DNA from: a bacterium
GTDB lineage: Bacteria > Planctomycetota > UBA1135 > UBA2386
DNA: 64,000 bases
Direction: 5' to 3'
NCBI GenBank assembly: GCA_024743115.1
Contig: JANSXC010000018.1
Span: 62,001 to 126,000, forward strand
Numbering within the stretch: the stretch's first letter is position 1; every line of letters starts with the position of its first letter. The translations under genes were made by a program, and so were the position numbers. This document shows positions 43,519 to 54,276 of the stretch, one piece after another. The notes under the pieces were generated by a model, which saw only the letters and a list, made by a program, of their open reading frames with translations, had not been told where the DNA came from and ran no database searches.

Positions 43519-44919
43519 TCAGGCACGCACGTAGCTCGCGAGCCAGAGGTCGCGGGCATACGGTCTATCGGCTGCGACCGCGTGACGACGAAAGCCGTGC
43601 CGCTCGAACTCGCGGGTGACGTTGCCGAGCGTGCGCGCGAATCGGGTCTGCGGGCGTCCGAGCAGCGCACTGACGCGGCGCTGGAGGTGGTGGAAGCTGC
43701 ACGGGTGGAAGAAGCTCACCACAACGAAGCGGTCGGCGACGCGGCAGGCCTCGGCGATCGCGCGGCGGGCGGCTTCGTTCGGCAGGTGATGCAGGAACCG
43801 GAACTGCACGACACCCGCGACGGCCCGATCATGGAGCGGCAGCGCGAGAGCGTCGGCCTGCATCGCCGGTGGCGGCACGTCCTCGGTGCGGTCGCGTCGG
43901 GCCTGCTGCAGCATCGCGAACGCGCCGTCACCGAGCAGGACCTCGTGACCTCGGGTGCGCAACCACGGCAGCAGGCGCGCGGCGCCGCACGGCAGGTCGA
44001 GTACGGTTTCGCTCGCCTGCCCCGGCCAGACGCGCGCGAGGAGGCGGCCCTCGCGCTCGGCCCGTCTGGGGTTGCGGCCGGAGTACGCGGCGCTCTTGCC
44101 CGTGGCCTCGTATCGGGTCGCGGTCCACAGCGGTGGCAAGGGCGCGAGCACGCTGCGGGCATCCCGGTGGCCCGCCGCGCGGATGAGTTCGATCGCAAAG
44201 CGGAGAGCGCGCGGGCTGGCCGCGGGAGTGCTGCGCGCGGCCCGCGCGAAGCGGCGCAGCACGCGTCGCAGCAGCCGGTGATCGACGGGGCCGGGGTTGC
44301 CCGCCGCGACCCGACCGTTGTGCAGATCGAGCACGGCGAACCGTGGTGAGCCCGACGCGCCCGGCGTGACGAAGATGTGGTCGGGGGCGAGGTCCGGCAG
44401 CAGGAACCCGCGACGCAGCAGGTCGCCGCAGAAGCGCGCCGCCGCGCGCGCGAGGTCCGGGTCGCGGCCAGGTTGCGCCAGCCAGTTCGCCAGTGGGTCG
44501 CCAGGTAGTTCGGCACAGAGATAGAACGCCTCGGCGCCGCGACGGCCGTACGCGACCGGGCGCGGGGCTGGGATTCCGGCGGCTCGCAGAGCCTGCGTGA
44601 CCGCGAGTTCGCGGCCTGCGTCGTCGCTCGCGCGGGGCGCGGTCACGAGGAAACGCAGCCGGTTCTTCCACTGCGTGCGCGTGAACGTCTTCAAGAACCA
44701 CGTGCGGCCGCCGACGGAGATTCGCGCGACACTTCGCAAACGATTCTTCGGCCCGGCCGGACTCGATTCGTGCGCGAGCGTCGTCGCGAGCGACGCGAAC
44801 CGTTCGCGTTCTTCCGGATCGTCGCCGAAGAGCTGCCAGACGTCGGGCACGGATGGACCGTATCGAGGGCGCACGTCGACAGAAAGGGCGCGCTTGCCGC
44901 ACCCGGCATCGCGGCCCAT
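43519..44919 (-). CDS. LPS/Kdo kinase-like domain fused to a SAM methyltransferase
   Basis: Of 466 residues, about 1-220 resemble lipopolysaccharide kinases of the WaaP/KdkA (InaA) family, with the catalytic loop FLLPDLAPDHIFVTPG and the metal segment FAVLDLHNGRVAAG. Residues about 270-466 are a class I methyltransferase: motif I ETVLDLPCGAARLLPWLRTR and acidic turn GHEVLLGDGAFAMLQQA. The substrate could be a heptose or Kdo residue of a glycolipid that is first phosphorylated and then methylated. The neighbouring GT4 glycosyltransferase supports an envelope role. A later GTG at 44850 is a possible start that would leave room for the divergent promoter. The start is 10 bases from the adenosine deaminase start. 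Confidence 0.7.
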   Translation of the reverse strand: MGRDAGCGKRALSVDVRPRYGPSVPDVWQLFGDDPEERERFASLATTLAHESSPAGPKNRLRSVARISVGGRTWFLKTFTRTQWKNRLRFLVTAPRASDDAGRELAVTQALRAAGIPAPRPVAYGRRGAEAFYLCAELPGDPLANWLAQPGRDPDLARAAARFCGDLLRRGFLLPDLAPDHIFVTPGASGSPRFAVLDLHNGRVAAGNPGPVDHRLLRRVLRRFARAARSTPAASPRALRFAIELIRAAGHRDARSVLAPLPPLWTATRYEATGKSAAYSGRNPRRAEREGRLLARVWPGQASETVLDLPCGAARLLPWLRTRGHEVLLGDGAFAMLQQARRDRTEDVPPPAMQADALALPLHDRAVAGVVQFRFLHHLPNEAARRAIAEACRVADRFVVVSFFHPCSFHHLQRRVSALLGRPQTRFARTLGNVTREFERHGFRRHAVAADRPYARDLWLASYVRA

Positions 44920-44928
44920 GATCGCTCC

Positions 44929-46170
44929 ATGCCGAAGCGCCAGCCGCAGCGTGAGCTCATCGCCACGCTACCGAAGTCCGACCTGCACCTGCACCTCGAC
45001 GGCAGCCTCCGCCTCGACACGCTGATCGAGCTGGCGAAGGAGCAGCGGGTCAAGTTGCCGAGTCGCACGCCCGACGGTTTGCTCGAGCTCGTCTTCAAGC
45101 GGGCCTACAAGAACCTGCCGGAGTATCTGCGCGGCTTCGAGTTCACGGTCGCGTGCCTGCAGGATCCCGAGTCGCTCGAGCGGGCGGCCTACGAGCTGGC
45201 CATGGATTGCCGCGCGGAGAACGTGTTCTACTGCGAGGTCCGATTCGCGCCGCAGCTGCACAGCAGCCCCGAGTTTCCGGTCAAGAAGGTGATCGCCGCG
45301 GTCTGCAAGGGGCTCGAGCGCGCGAAGAAGCGCATCAACGGCGCGGCCGGCGTGCGGCGTGGCGAGATGCCGCGCTTCGAGTGCGGCGTGATCGTTTGCG
45401 CGCTGCGGTTCTTCCTGCCGGTGTTCTCGGCGCAGTATCGCGCCTACTTCGAAGCGTTGCCCAGTGCGCCGGCGAGCGAGATCTACGCGCTCGCCTCGCT
45501 CGAGCTCGCGCGTGCCGCGGTCGCCGCGTCCGAGGCCGGACTGCCCGTCGTCGGCTTCGATCTCGCGGGGCAGGAGCGCGGTTTCCCGGCCAAGGATCAC
45601 CTCGCCGCCTACCAGCTCGCGCACGACCACTTCCTCGGCAAGACCGTGCACGCGGGCGAGGACTACGGGCCCGAGTCGATCTTCCAGGCGATCACCGACT
45701 GCCACGCCGATCGCATCGGTCACGGCACGTGGCTGTTCGACACGCGCCATATCCGCGATCGCTCGATCAAGGACAAGAAGGCCTACGTCGACCGACTCGT
45801 GCGCTACGTCGCGGACCGCCGCATCACCCTCGAAGTCTGTCTCACGAGCAACCAGCAGACGATCCCCGAGCTGCGCAAGGATCTGCGTAAGCACCCGTTC
45901 AAGAAGATGCGGCAGTCGCGCTGCAGCGTCGCGCTCTGCACCGACAACCGGTTGGTGTCGCGCACGACGATGACGGACGAGGTGCACAAGGCCGTCGACA
46001 CGTTCAAGCTCGACGCGCGTGGGCTCAAAGACGTGCTGATCTACGGCTTCAAGCGCTGCTTCTTCCCCGGCTCGTACGCCGACAAGCGCAACTGGGTTCG
46101 GTCCGTGCTGAACTACCTCGAGGACCAAATGCTCGGTGCGGGGCACGATGTGCGCGGCGGGAAGCGGTAG
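44929..46170 (+). CDS. Adenosine deaminase family protein
   Basis: The 413-residue product has the metal-dependent adenosine deaminase barrel. The motifs are SDLHLHLDGS (zinc HxH, near residue 18), GKTVHAGEDYGPES (catalytic glutamate, near 240), HADRIGHGTWLF and VALCTDNRLVSRTTM (zinc aspartate). It is longer than typical ADA (about 340) through an insert near residues 120-190, so a related substrate such as an adenosine derivative is possible. Deamination of adenosine to inosine feeds purine salvage. It starts at an ATG (44929), divergent from the kinase/methyltransferase gene. Confidence 0.85.
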   Translation: MPKRQPQRELIATLPKSDLHLHLDGSLRLDTLIELAKEQRVKLPSRTPDGLLELVFKRAYKNLPEYLRGFEFTVACLQDPESLERAAYELAMDCRAENVFYCEVRFAPQLHSSPEFPVKKVIAAVCKGLERAKKRINGAAGVRRGEMPRFECGVIVCALRFFLPVFSAQYRAYFEALPSAPASEIYALASLELARAAVAASEAGLPVVGFDLAGQERGFPAKDHLAAYQLAHDHFLGKTVHAGEDYGPESIFQAITDCHADRIGHGTWLFDTRHIRDRSIKDKKAYVDRLVRYVADRRITLEVCLTSNQQTIPELRKDLRKHPFKKMRQSRCSVALCTDNRLVSRTTMTDEVHKAVDTFKLDARGLKDVLIYGFKRCFFPGSYADKRNWVRSVLNYLEDQMLGAGHDVRGGKR

Positions 46171-46205
46171 GGCGGGCGGCGCGCCGGAACATCCGGATTC
46201 GGTGA

Positions 46206-46532
46206 CCGGAATGGGCGCGGTCGTTCTCCTCCTACATCCGAGGTGCTTTCGAAGACGAGACGCGGCCGGATCTGGCGATCGAGGTGGTGTGGACTTCTGC
46301 CGGCCTGGACAAGCTCCGAGTTTGGGCCGGTCTCGAAGTGTCGGAGGTCTGGATCTGGCGGGACGGTCGGTTGACCGTGCGTGGCCTGGACGGTGGGCAG
46401 TATCACGCCACGGAGCAGAGCCGGGTCTTTCCGGAGCTCGACGTCGCACTGCTGGCGCAGTTCGTGACTCGGACGGGCCAGTCGGCGCCCGTGCGCGCCT
46501 ACCTGGCGGCGTTGCGGCGACCGCAGCCTTGA
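46206..46532 (+). pseudogene. Uma2-family endonuclease-like remnant (C-terminal half)
   Basis: A frame without a clear start codon begins directly after an in-frame TGA (46203-46205). It reads WARSFSSYIRGAFEDE and then DLAIEVVWTSAGLDKL, VWAGLEVSEVWIWRDGRL and SRVFPELDVALLAQFV. These segments match the C-terminal half of Uma2 family (restriction endonuclease-like) proteins, including the conserved PDLAIEVVWTSGG and EVWIWRDG parts. The N-terminal half that carries the first part of the active site is absent, and no compatible frame was found in the 35 bases between the adenosine deaminase stop and the TGA. The 459-base space from 46171 to 46629 holds nothing else recognisable. Confidence 0.65.
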
Positions 46533-46629
46533 TAACGGCTGTTCCGGACCTTCTCGCCAGGCCTCGTGTGCAGGGTGCAGATCGGGCGGGTGCTTGCAGT
46601 GACCCGCATGGCCGCCGAAGATCGCCGCC

Positions 46630-47850
46630 ATGCGCGCTGCACTGATCGCCCTCTCGTCGTTTGCGCTCGCCTTGTCGCCCTCGCAACTCGCGGCCCAGGA
46701 AGCCGGTGAGGCGGGCGCGGCCGGGCAGAAGGTCGACTTCGCCAAGCAGATCGCGCCGATCTTCGTTGCGCGCTGCATCGAGTGTCATGGCGCCGAGAAA
46801 GACAAGGGCGACCTGCGGCTCGATTCGCGGGCGGTCGCGTTCCCGGAGGGGGACGAGGACTACTGGTCGATCCTGGCCGGCAAGCCGGAGGAAAGTGAAC
46901 TGCTGCGGCGCGTGACGCTGCCCGACGGTGATGACGAGATCATGCCTGAGAAGGGCGAGCCGTTGAGCAAGGCCGAGCAGGCGTTGATCCGGCAGTGGAT
47001 CGCGGAGGGCGCGGAGTGGGGTGAGAGCGGCGACGCCGCGATCGCTGCCGCGCTGAAGGCGATGGAGGTGCCGAAGATCACCTTCACACTGCCGGCACTC
47101 GCCGATGGACAGGGCGATTCGATCCAGGCCGCGATGCAGCAGCTGAAGAAGCTTGGGGCCGTGGTTCAGCGCGTCGCGGCCGACACCGAAGCGGTCGACG
47201 TCAACCTGTCGCTGTTGCGTGACAAGGTCACCGATCGCGAGCTCGCGTGGCTCGAACCGCTCGCGCCGCGGTTGGTCTGGCTCAATCTGTCGCGCACGGC
47301 GATCACGGATGCCGGGGCGAAGTCGTTGAGCAAGCTGACTCAGCTGCGGCGTTTGCACGTTGCGAACACCGCGCTGACCGACGCGACGGTGAAGCAGCTC
47401 GATGGTTTGAACGAGCTCGAATTCGCCAACTTCTACGGCACCAAGATCACGGACGACGCGCTGCCGTTCTTCTTGCTGTTGCCCAAACTCAACAAGCTCC
47501 ACGCCTGGCAGACCGGCGTCTCACCCGAGCGGGCGAAGGCCGCGCGCGACAACTTCAGCAAGTTCCACGTCGACGTCGGCGACTACGCCGAGGCGCGCAT
47601 GGCCGCGGCGCAGAAGGAGATCGCCGAGCGTGAGGCCGAGAAGAAGGCCGAAGAAGAGGCCGCGAAGCAGGCTGCGGCGAAGAACGGCGCACCGGTCAAC
47701 GACAAGTGCCCGGTAACGGGCGGCAAGGTCGACGCCGCGCACGTCGTCGAGCACGACGGGCAGAAGATCGGTTTCTGCTGCGCGAAGTGCAAAGCGAAGT
47801 TCGAGAAGAACCCGAAGAAGTACGCCGCCAAGCTGCCCAAGAAGAAGTAG
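46630..47850 (+). CDS. Secreted planctomycete-type cytochrome c domain with leucine-rich repeats and YHS-like domain
   Basis: The 406-residue product has a signal peptide (MRAALIALSSFALALSPSQL). It then has a planctomycete cytochrome c (PSCyt1-like) domain with a c-heme site ARCIECHGAEKDKGDLRLDS (CxxCH near residue 51) and a distal-side DDEIMPEKGEPLSKAE methionine. Four leucine-rich repeats follow at about 200-300 (LVWLNLSRTAITDAGAKSLS, LRRLHVANTALTDATVKQLD). The C-terminus has a YHS-like zinc or metal domain with four cysteines (NDKCPVTGGKVDAAH and GFCCAKCKAKFEKNPKKYAA), after a charged helical linker. The gene is alone, with only the Uma2 remnant upstream. The combination of heme, LRR and YHS suggests electron transfer or metal handling on a scaffold. 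Confidence 0.85.
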   Translation: MRAALIALSSFALALSPSQLAAQEAGEAGAAGQKVDFAKQIAPIFVARCIECHGAEKDKGDLRLDSRAVAFPEGDEDYWSILAGKPEESELLRRVTLPDGDDEIMPEKGEPLSKAEQALIRQWIAEGAEWGESGDAAIAAALKAMEVPKITFTLPALADGQGDSIQAAMQQLKKLGAVVQRVAADTEAVDVNLSLLRDKVTDRELAWLEPLAPRLVWLNLSRTAITDAGAKSLSKLTQLRRLHVANTALTDATVKQLDGLNELEFANFYGTKITDDALPFFLLLPKLNKLHAWQTGVSPERAKAARDNFSKFHVDVGDYAEARMAAAQKEIAEREAEKKAEEEAAKQAAAKNGAPVNDKCPVTGGKVDAAHVVEHDGQKIGFCCAKCKAKFEKNPKKYAAKLPKKK

Positions 47851-47867
47851 CGGCGCGATGGACGCGA

Positions 47868-50800
47868 CTACCTGCGGGTTGGAAGTCTGAGCAGGCCGCC
47901 GCTTGGCCCTCTGTCGAGCCACTCATGCCTGGGTTCGATGGGCCCTTCACCGCGGAGAATGCGCATCGTTCGTCGGGCATCGACGTGGATGGCGGGGATC
48001 CCGAGCAGGTTCTCGACCGCGGGGAGGGTTGTTCGAGCGGCGGGTCCGAGTTGGCGAAGGCTGCGCAGGAGACCGGGGGCCTCCTCGACGTAGAGCATTC
48101 GCAGGCGGCTGCTGATCTCCGGTAGCAGTTCGAGGGCGAGTTCCGGCGTCAGCTGCGTTTGTGGGAGTGATCGGTCGTCGGACCAGCGAGACTTTGCGAG
48201 CAAGACCTGTCGGGCCGTGGCAAGACGCTCCGCCCGCGAGGCTGGCGTGGGCAGGCACTCGTAGCAGATCGGCGGCAGCTGTTCGCGTGGTCCGAAGACG
48301 GACTCGAGCGCGGCGTTCCTGGTCGCCAGTTCGAGTAGGTTCCGGATGACCTTGCGGTCGTTCGTCGAGGCGAGCAGCGTAGTGAGTGCCTGGCGGCGAA
48401 CTGTCGGATCGGGATCGGAGAAATGCCATCGGCAGAGTCTCGCGCCACTCGGAACCGCGAGGTCGGCGAAGAGTCGCAGAATCTCGATCCGACTCCAGGT
48501 CGCTCGTCGATGGTGCGGGATGGCGGAGCGCGTTGGGTCATTGGTCAGTCGAACGGCGGCATGGAGCGTGGCGTCGGGGAACGTGCGCAGGATCTCGCGG
48601 GCCTTGGCCTGGTACTCGGGTCTCGACGATCGCCAGTGGCCCAGGATCGACTGCATGTGCCACGCGAGCAGGTCGCCTCGTCGGGGGTGGGTGCGATTCC
48701 ACGGCTCGAGCAGCGCGTAGGATCTCGAGACCACCTCTGGGTGGAGCGGTGCCCACTGCGTGAGTCGCCCGAGTTCGAAACCTCGTCGCGCCCGGGTGGT
48801 GAAGTAGTCCGTGACGGCGCTCTGCAGCAGCGGTGGTAGCGGCAGCTCTTCTCGCGACGGATGCAGGAGCCTGAGGAAGCGGATCCGGCGCGCGGGATCG
48901 AGTTCGGGCCAGAGCCGGCCCAGGTGTTGCCGGGGGATCTCCTTGGCCGTCAGGCGGCTAGCGCGTGAATCTTCGCGTGCGTCGAATTGCTCGCGGCGTA
49001 CGGCATCGGCGAACTCCGATTCGCTGGGCGAGAGCGCCAGCAGCTTGGCGGCAGCGGTTCGGGCCGGTTTGGGGTGCGCCTTCGCGATGTCTTCGAGCGC
49101 CTCGCTCGTCCAGGTTTCGTCAGTCGGGTTGGCGCGCAGCACCGCGGCAACCGTGCCCGCGTGAGCGGTCGCGAGTTCGGGCACGAGATGCTGCCAGAGT
49201 TCGTCGCGGGGGAGGATCGCGGCGAGCGCGGCGGCCGCGTTGGAATTGACCGGCAACGCCGCCATGAGCTCCGGGACCGCAGCGCGTGCTTTGGGGCCGA
49301 GGTCGCCGAGGGCCGCGGCGATGCCGGACGAATCGGGATGCCCTTGCAGTCCTTGCCGGAGGATCGGTAGAGCGTGGCCGCATGACTCGAGATGGCGAAA
49401 CCATGCCGTCGAAGGGACGTGCCCAGCGACGAGGTGCTCGGCGACTGTCACAGCGAAGGCTGGGTCGGCTGGCACGCGCGCCACCTTGGCGCTGGGTTGG
49501 AACGTCCACGGCGTGCGATGAATCGCGCCCGCCAACGCCACGCGCGCGACGTGGTCGTCGGAGTGATGGAGTAGGGGCAGAACCACCCGGGTCACGTCGT
49601 CCGGTGAGATGGAAGCGATGGTGGCGGGCACCATGCGCAGCGACTCGCTGCAGAGCTGTGATCGACACGCTTCGATCCTGCAGACCAACGGTTGGGCGTC
49701 GGCGCCGATCGCGAAGGCCAGCTGGAGGGCTTGCTGGGAGCGGCCGACCTTCCAGTCGAGGATTCGGTGAGCCAGGGCGTCGAGGATCGGTGGGGTGATC
49801 GGCGCCAGCAGGTGCCGCGGATCGGGTGGTGGGTGTGGCGGGCAGACGATGCCGGATGGCGGCGTTGTGAGTTGGCCGACGAGCCAGGCCGCGTGGGCGC
49901 GGGGGGCGAGCCGTCGGAGTCGGCCGCGGTCCGAGAGCGAGGTGCCTTGCGGCCAGCGTCGCCATCGCTTCAGAATCCGCGGTTCGTAGTCCGTCAGGCG
50001 AAGGTCGAGCGCCATCAAGGCACCGCAGCCGGAGCCGTTGCCGCGCAGCCAGCGCTCGACGAGCCGGGCGATTCGATCCGGGTTGCCATCCGCCCACGTC
50101 GCCGCGATGCGGTCACTGAGCCTCAGCCCCTTGGGGTCGAAGTCCTTCGGCATGCGGGTGTGCGCCAGGTCGCGCGCGACGCGGAGCGTCAGCTCGCTCT
50201 TACGGAGCACCTCGCGCCAACGCTTGGCGGTCAACGTCAGCCCGAAGCGCCGCGCGGCGGGCACGGCCCAGAGCATGTCCTTGCCGTAGGCCTTCGCGAC
50301 TGCGGTCACGATCGGTTTGCCGGTGACCGCGGCAATCAGCTCGGGTCGATCGCGAAACAACTGAATGCGTTGATCCTGCGACAGCTCACCGCTCTCGAAA
50401 GCCGTCCGCAGACGCGTCATGAACTCCGGGTTCTGGTTCGCGATCGTTGCCGCAATCGAACTGCTGCCGGCACTCAGTTCGGCGAGTGCGAACTCGAAGC
50501 ATTCCCGTGAGTTCGGGGCCACGCGACTCAGAAGGTGTCGCAGCCGACGTTTGCCGTGCCAGTCTCGGCAAACGTGCTCGCGCAGCTTCTTGGAGTCCGG
50601 ACGGGCCTGCGCCCACTGCCGCCAACCGTTGTGGCGGTCCATGAACTCGCGATGGTTCGTCGCCAGGTCGTGCCAGATCCGTTCCGATTCGGCGCTGCGG
50701 CCAAGCTTCGTCAGGTGGGTCGCCGCGAGCGTTCGAAGGGCAGGTTCCGCGGACGTGGCCAGTCGTTCGAGGCCGACGATCTCGACGTTGCGTTCGGAAT

Positions 50801-51851
50801 CGGTTGGGTGGTTGCGGTAGGCGACCAGGTTTGCTGCGGCACGGCGAACGACCGGGTGCGGGTCGTCGAGCATCCTGGCCGCTGCCGCGATGAGTTGCTG
50901 CTCGAGTTCGGTGCCGTAGACCGTCTGCGATGGGAGCGAAGCCAGGGCTTCGAGCCGCATGCCGGCGTCAGGGTGCGTGAGCTGGGCGAGGAACGGTGCG
51001 CTGCCGCGATACCTTGCTCCGTTGACGTTCGCGATCCGATAGACCGATTCGACGCCTTGTTCGAGCCTGGTGCGCAGCTCTGGCAGCGCTGCGTATGCGG
51101 TTCCTGACAAGACTCCGTTGCTGGCAATCGCCGGTGCCCACGATCTCCGAGCCCGTTCGGAGCGGGCGAGCAGCAGAGCGTGCGCCCCCGGGCGACTCGC
51201 CGGATCGTCGAGCCAGCGAAACACCTCGGCCTCCGGGAACGCATCCGGCAGCTGCATTGCCGCGCAGAGTTCGAGCCAATGGCTGCGAGTTGCGGCCGCG
51301 CTCGCCCGGGCCAGCTCGATGGCCAGGTAGAAGCACTCGGAGCGAACATCGCGCAGCCGTGCCGCGATCCGCGCCCGCTCTTCTCGCGGTGCGCCTGTCG
51401 CGATGGCGTTCGCGTACCGATCGAGCACGTCGCCGAACGTCTCGAGCCCGACCACCGAGGCGCGGAGATCCTCGCGTCGCAGCACCCAGCGGTCGGTCGA
51501 GACGTCATTCGAGTACCGTTCCTGGTCGCCGTAGGTTACCCGTCGACAGACGCGCCCGTACTCGTCGCGTAGGTGCCACTCACCGCGCCGATCGCCTTCG
51601 AAGTAGCGTCCCGTCGCCGCGATCCGGCCATTGGGCCAATACGTCACCCACTCGCCATCACGGCGGCGGTTGTCATCGATCGGGCCGTGGTCGCGCACGG
51701 CACCCGAGGAATAGAACGTCGTGCATCGACCCGCTTCGATTTCGGTGCGCGTGACCGGCGCGGTCGGCTGCTGTGGTGCGGCAAGTGGCGCCGTCGCGAC
51801 CACCAGAAAGATCGCCAACCCGTGGTGTGGAACCGTTCGCTGTGCAGCCAT
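47868..51851 (-). CDS. Giant secreted protein with MORN-like N-terminus and HEAT-like repeats, 1327 aa
   Basis: The product starts with a signal peptide (HHGLAIFLVVATAPLAAPQQ). Residues about 40-115 have a MORN/YwqK-like motif: TFYSSGAVRDHGPIDDNRRR and WVTYWPNGRIAATGRYFEGD, which is the form used in YwqK-type toxin-immunity proteins. The following 1200 residues are helical with HEAT-like units, for example LASLPSQTVYGTELEQQLIA, RTLAATHLTKLGRSAESERI and LGDLGPKARAAVPELMAALP. It contains no catalytic motif that I recognise. HEAT repeats usually bind proteins. An in-frame GTG precedes the ATG at 51851. It faces the cytochrome gene across 17 bases between stops. Confidence 0.75.
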   Translation of the reverse strand: MAAQRTVPHHGLAIFLVVATAPLAAPQQPTAPVTRTEIEAGRCTTFYSSGAVRDHGPIDDNRRRDGEWVTYWPNGRIAATGRYFEGDRRGEWHLRDEYGRVCRRVTYGDQERYSNDVSTDRWVLRREDLRASVVGLETFGDVLDRYANAIATGAPREERARIAARLRDVRSECFYLAIELARASAAATRSHWLELCAAMQLPDAFPEAEVFRWLDDPASRPGAHALLLARSERARRSWAPAIASNGVLSGTAYAALPELRTRLEQGVESVYRIANVNGARYRGSAPFLAQLTHPDAGMRLEALASLPSQTVYGTELEQQLIAAAARMLDDPHPVVRRAAANLVAYRNHPTDSERNVEIVGLERLATSAEPALRTLAATHLTKLGRSAESERIWHDLATNHREFMDRHNGWRQWAQARPDSKKLREHVCRDWHGKRRLRHLLSRVAPNSRECFEFALAELSAGSSSIAATIANQNPEFMTRLRTAFESGELSQDQRIQLFRDRPELIAAVTGKPIVTAVAKAYGKDMLWAVPAARRFGLTLTAKRWREVLRKSELTLRVARDLAHTRMPKDFDPKGLRLSDRIAATWADGNPDRIARLVERWLRGNGSGCGALMALDLRLTDYEPRILKRWRRWPQGTSLSDRGRLRRLAPRAHAAWLVGQLTTPPSGIVCPPHPPPDPRHLLAPITPPILDALAHRILDWKVGRSQQALQLAFAIGADAQPLVCRIEACRSQLCSESLRMVPATIASISPDDVTRVVLPLLHHSDDHVARVALAGAIHRTPWTFQPSAKVARVPADPAFAVTVAEHLVAGHVPSTAWFRHLESCGHALPILRQGLQGHPDSSGIAAALGDLGPKARAAVPELMAALPVNSNAAAALAAILPRDELWQHLVPELATAHAGTVAAVLRANPTDETWTSEALEDIAKAHPKPARTAAAKLLALSPSESEFADAVRREQFDAREDSRASRLTAKEIPRQHLGRLWPELDPARRIRFLRLLHPSREELPLPPLLQSAVTDYFTTRARRGFELGRLTQWAPLHPEVVSRSYALLEPWNRTHPRRGDLLAWHMQSILGHWRSSRPEYQAKAREILRTFPDATLHAAVRLTNDPTRSAIPHHRRATWSRIEILRLFADLAVPSGARLCRWHFSDPDPTVRRQALTTLLASTNDRKVIRNLLELATRNAALESVFGPREQLPPICYECLPTPASRAERLATARQVLLAKSRWSDDRSLPQTQLTPELALELLPEISSRLRMLYVEEAPGLLRSLRQLGPAARTTLPAVENLLGIPAIHVDARRTMRILRGEGPIEPRHEWLDRGPSGGLLRLPTRR

Positions 51852-51973
51852 CACGCACGTCCCGTTGCCGGGAGTCCATCGTGAGAATGCAGAGAGGGGG
51901 CGACCGGGCTCCGACTCTAGTCGCCGCCGCGCGAACTGGCTACCCCTGCCGCGCGCGCCGGTGGCCGTGGGCC

Positions 51974-52465
51974 CTAGTGCTCGGTCCCGCCGGGCCCGTG
52001 CACGTGGCCGTGCTGCTTCTCTTCCTCGGTCGCCTCGCGCACGTCGACGACCTCGACCTTGAAGCTCAGGCGCTGGCCGGCAAGGGGGTGGTTGGCCGTG
52101 ATCGTGACCGTTTCCTCCTCGACCTTGGCGACCCAGACGGGGATCGGCTGGCCGTTGGGGCCCTTGGCCTGAAATGACATGCCGGGCTGGATGTCGACGT
52201 TCGGCGGGAACTGGGACTTCGGCACGGCCTGGTCGGCGGCGGGATCGTACTGGCCGTAACCCTCGCTGGGGTCGACCTCGACCTCGCAGGTCTCGCCGAC
52301 GTTCTTGCCCGTGAGCTGCTTCTCGAGGCCGGGAACGATGTTGTGGCTGCCGTGCAGGTAGACGAGCGGGTCGCCGCCGAACGAGTCGTCGGCCACGGTG
52401 CCGTCGTCGAGGGTGAGGCGGTAGTGAATGGTCACGGCGTGACCGTCGGCGATCGCAGGTTTCAT
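51974..52465 (-). CDS. slyD: FKBP-type peptidyl-prolyl isomerase SlyD
   Basis: The 163-residue product has the FKBP core (AVTIHYRLTLDDGTVADDSF and PLVYLHGSHNIVPGLEKQLT) and the insert-in-flap region typical of SlyD (GKNVGETCEVEVDPSEGYGQ, DPAADQAVPKSQFPPN). It ends in a short histidine-rich tail (EEEKQHGHVHGPGGTEH) that could bind nickel or zinc, as in SlyD. It helps proline isomerisation and metal insertion in the cytoplasm. The start is the ATG at 52465; upstream codons lack similarity. It is divergent from the pilB gene, with a palindrome between them. Confidence 0.9.
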   Translation of the reverse strand: MKPAIADGHAVTIHYRLTLDDGTVADDSFGGDPLVYLHGSHNIVPGLEKQLTGKNVGETCEVEVDPSEGYGQYDPAADQAVPKSQFPPNVDIQPGMSFQAKGPNGQPIPVWVAKVEEETVTITANHPLAGQRLSFKVEVVDVREATEEEKQHGHVHGPGGTEH

Positions 52466-52487
52466 CAGGCAGATCACGTTAGGCGCC

Positions 52488-52505
52488 GGTTCCGGGCATG
52501 GAACC
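52488..52505. repeat. Palindrome in the slyD-pilB divergent region
   Basis: GGTTCC (52488-52493) and GGAACC (52500-52505) flank GGGCAT. It lies 22 bases from the slyD start. An ATG at 52498 inside the repeat could start a longer pilB frame, but this location makes an operator more likely and supports the TTG start at 52597. Confidence 0.35.
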
Positions 52506-52596
52506 GCGAGCCGGACAATCGAGGGGCTTTCTTTGGGGCGGCCGATCCCGCATAACTGCGCCGCCCCTCTCCCCGCTCTCCCGCGTAGACCGTCCG

Positions 52597-54273
<1,677 letters not shown>

Positions 54274-54276
<3 letters not shown>

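Noticed and set aside
46575..46610. Sigma-54 site before the cytochrome gene (TTGCA)
   Set aside because: The -12 TTGCA is perfect, but the -24 part reads CGGGCGG with only the GG kept.
44968..47502. 844-codon minus-strand frame
   Set aside because: Antisense to the adenosine deaminase and cytochrome genes and to the Uma2 remnant.
52498..52596. ATG start for the first pilB
   Set aside because: It lies inside a palindrome and adds 33 residues without similarity; the TTG at 52597 begins the conserved part.
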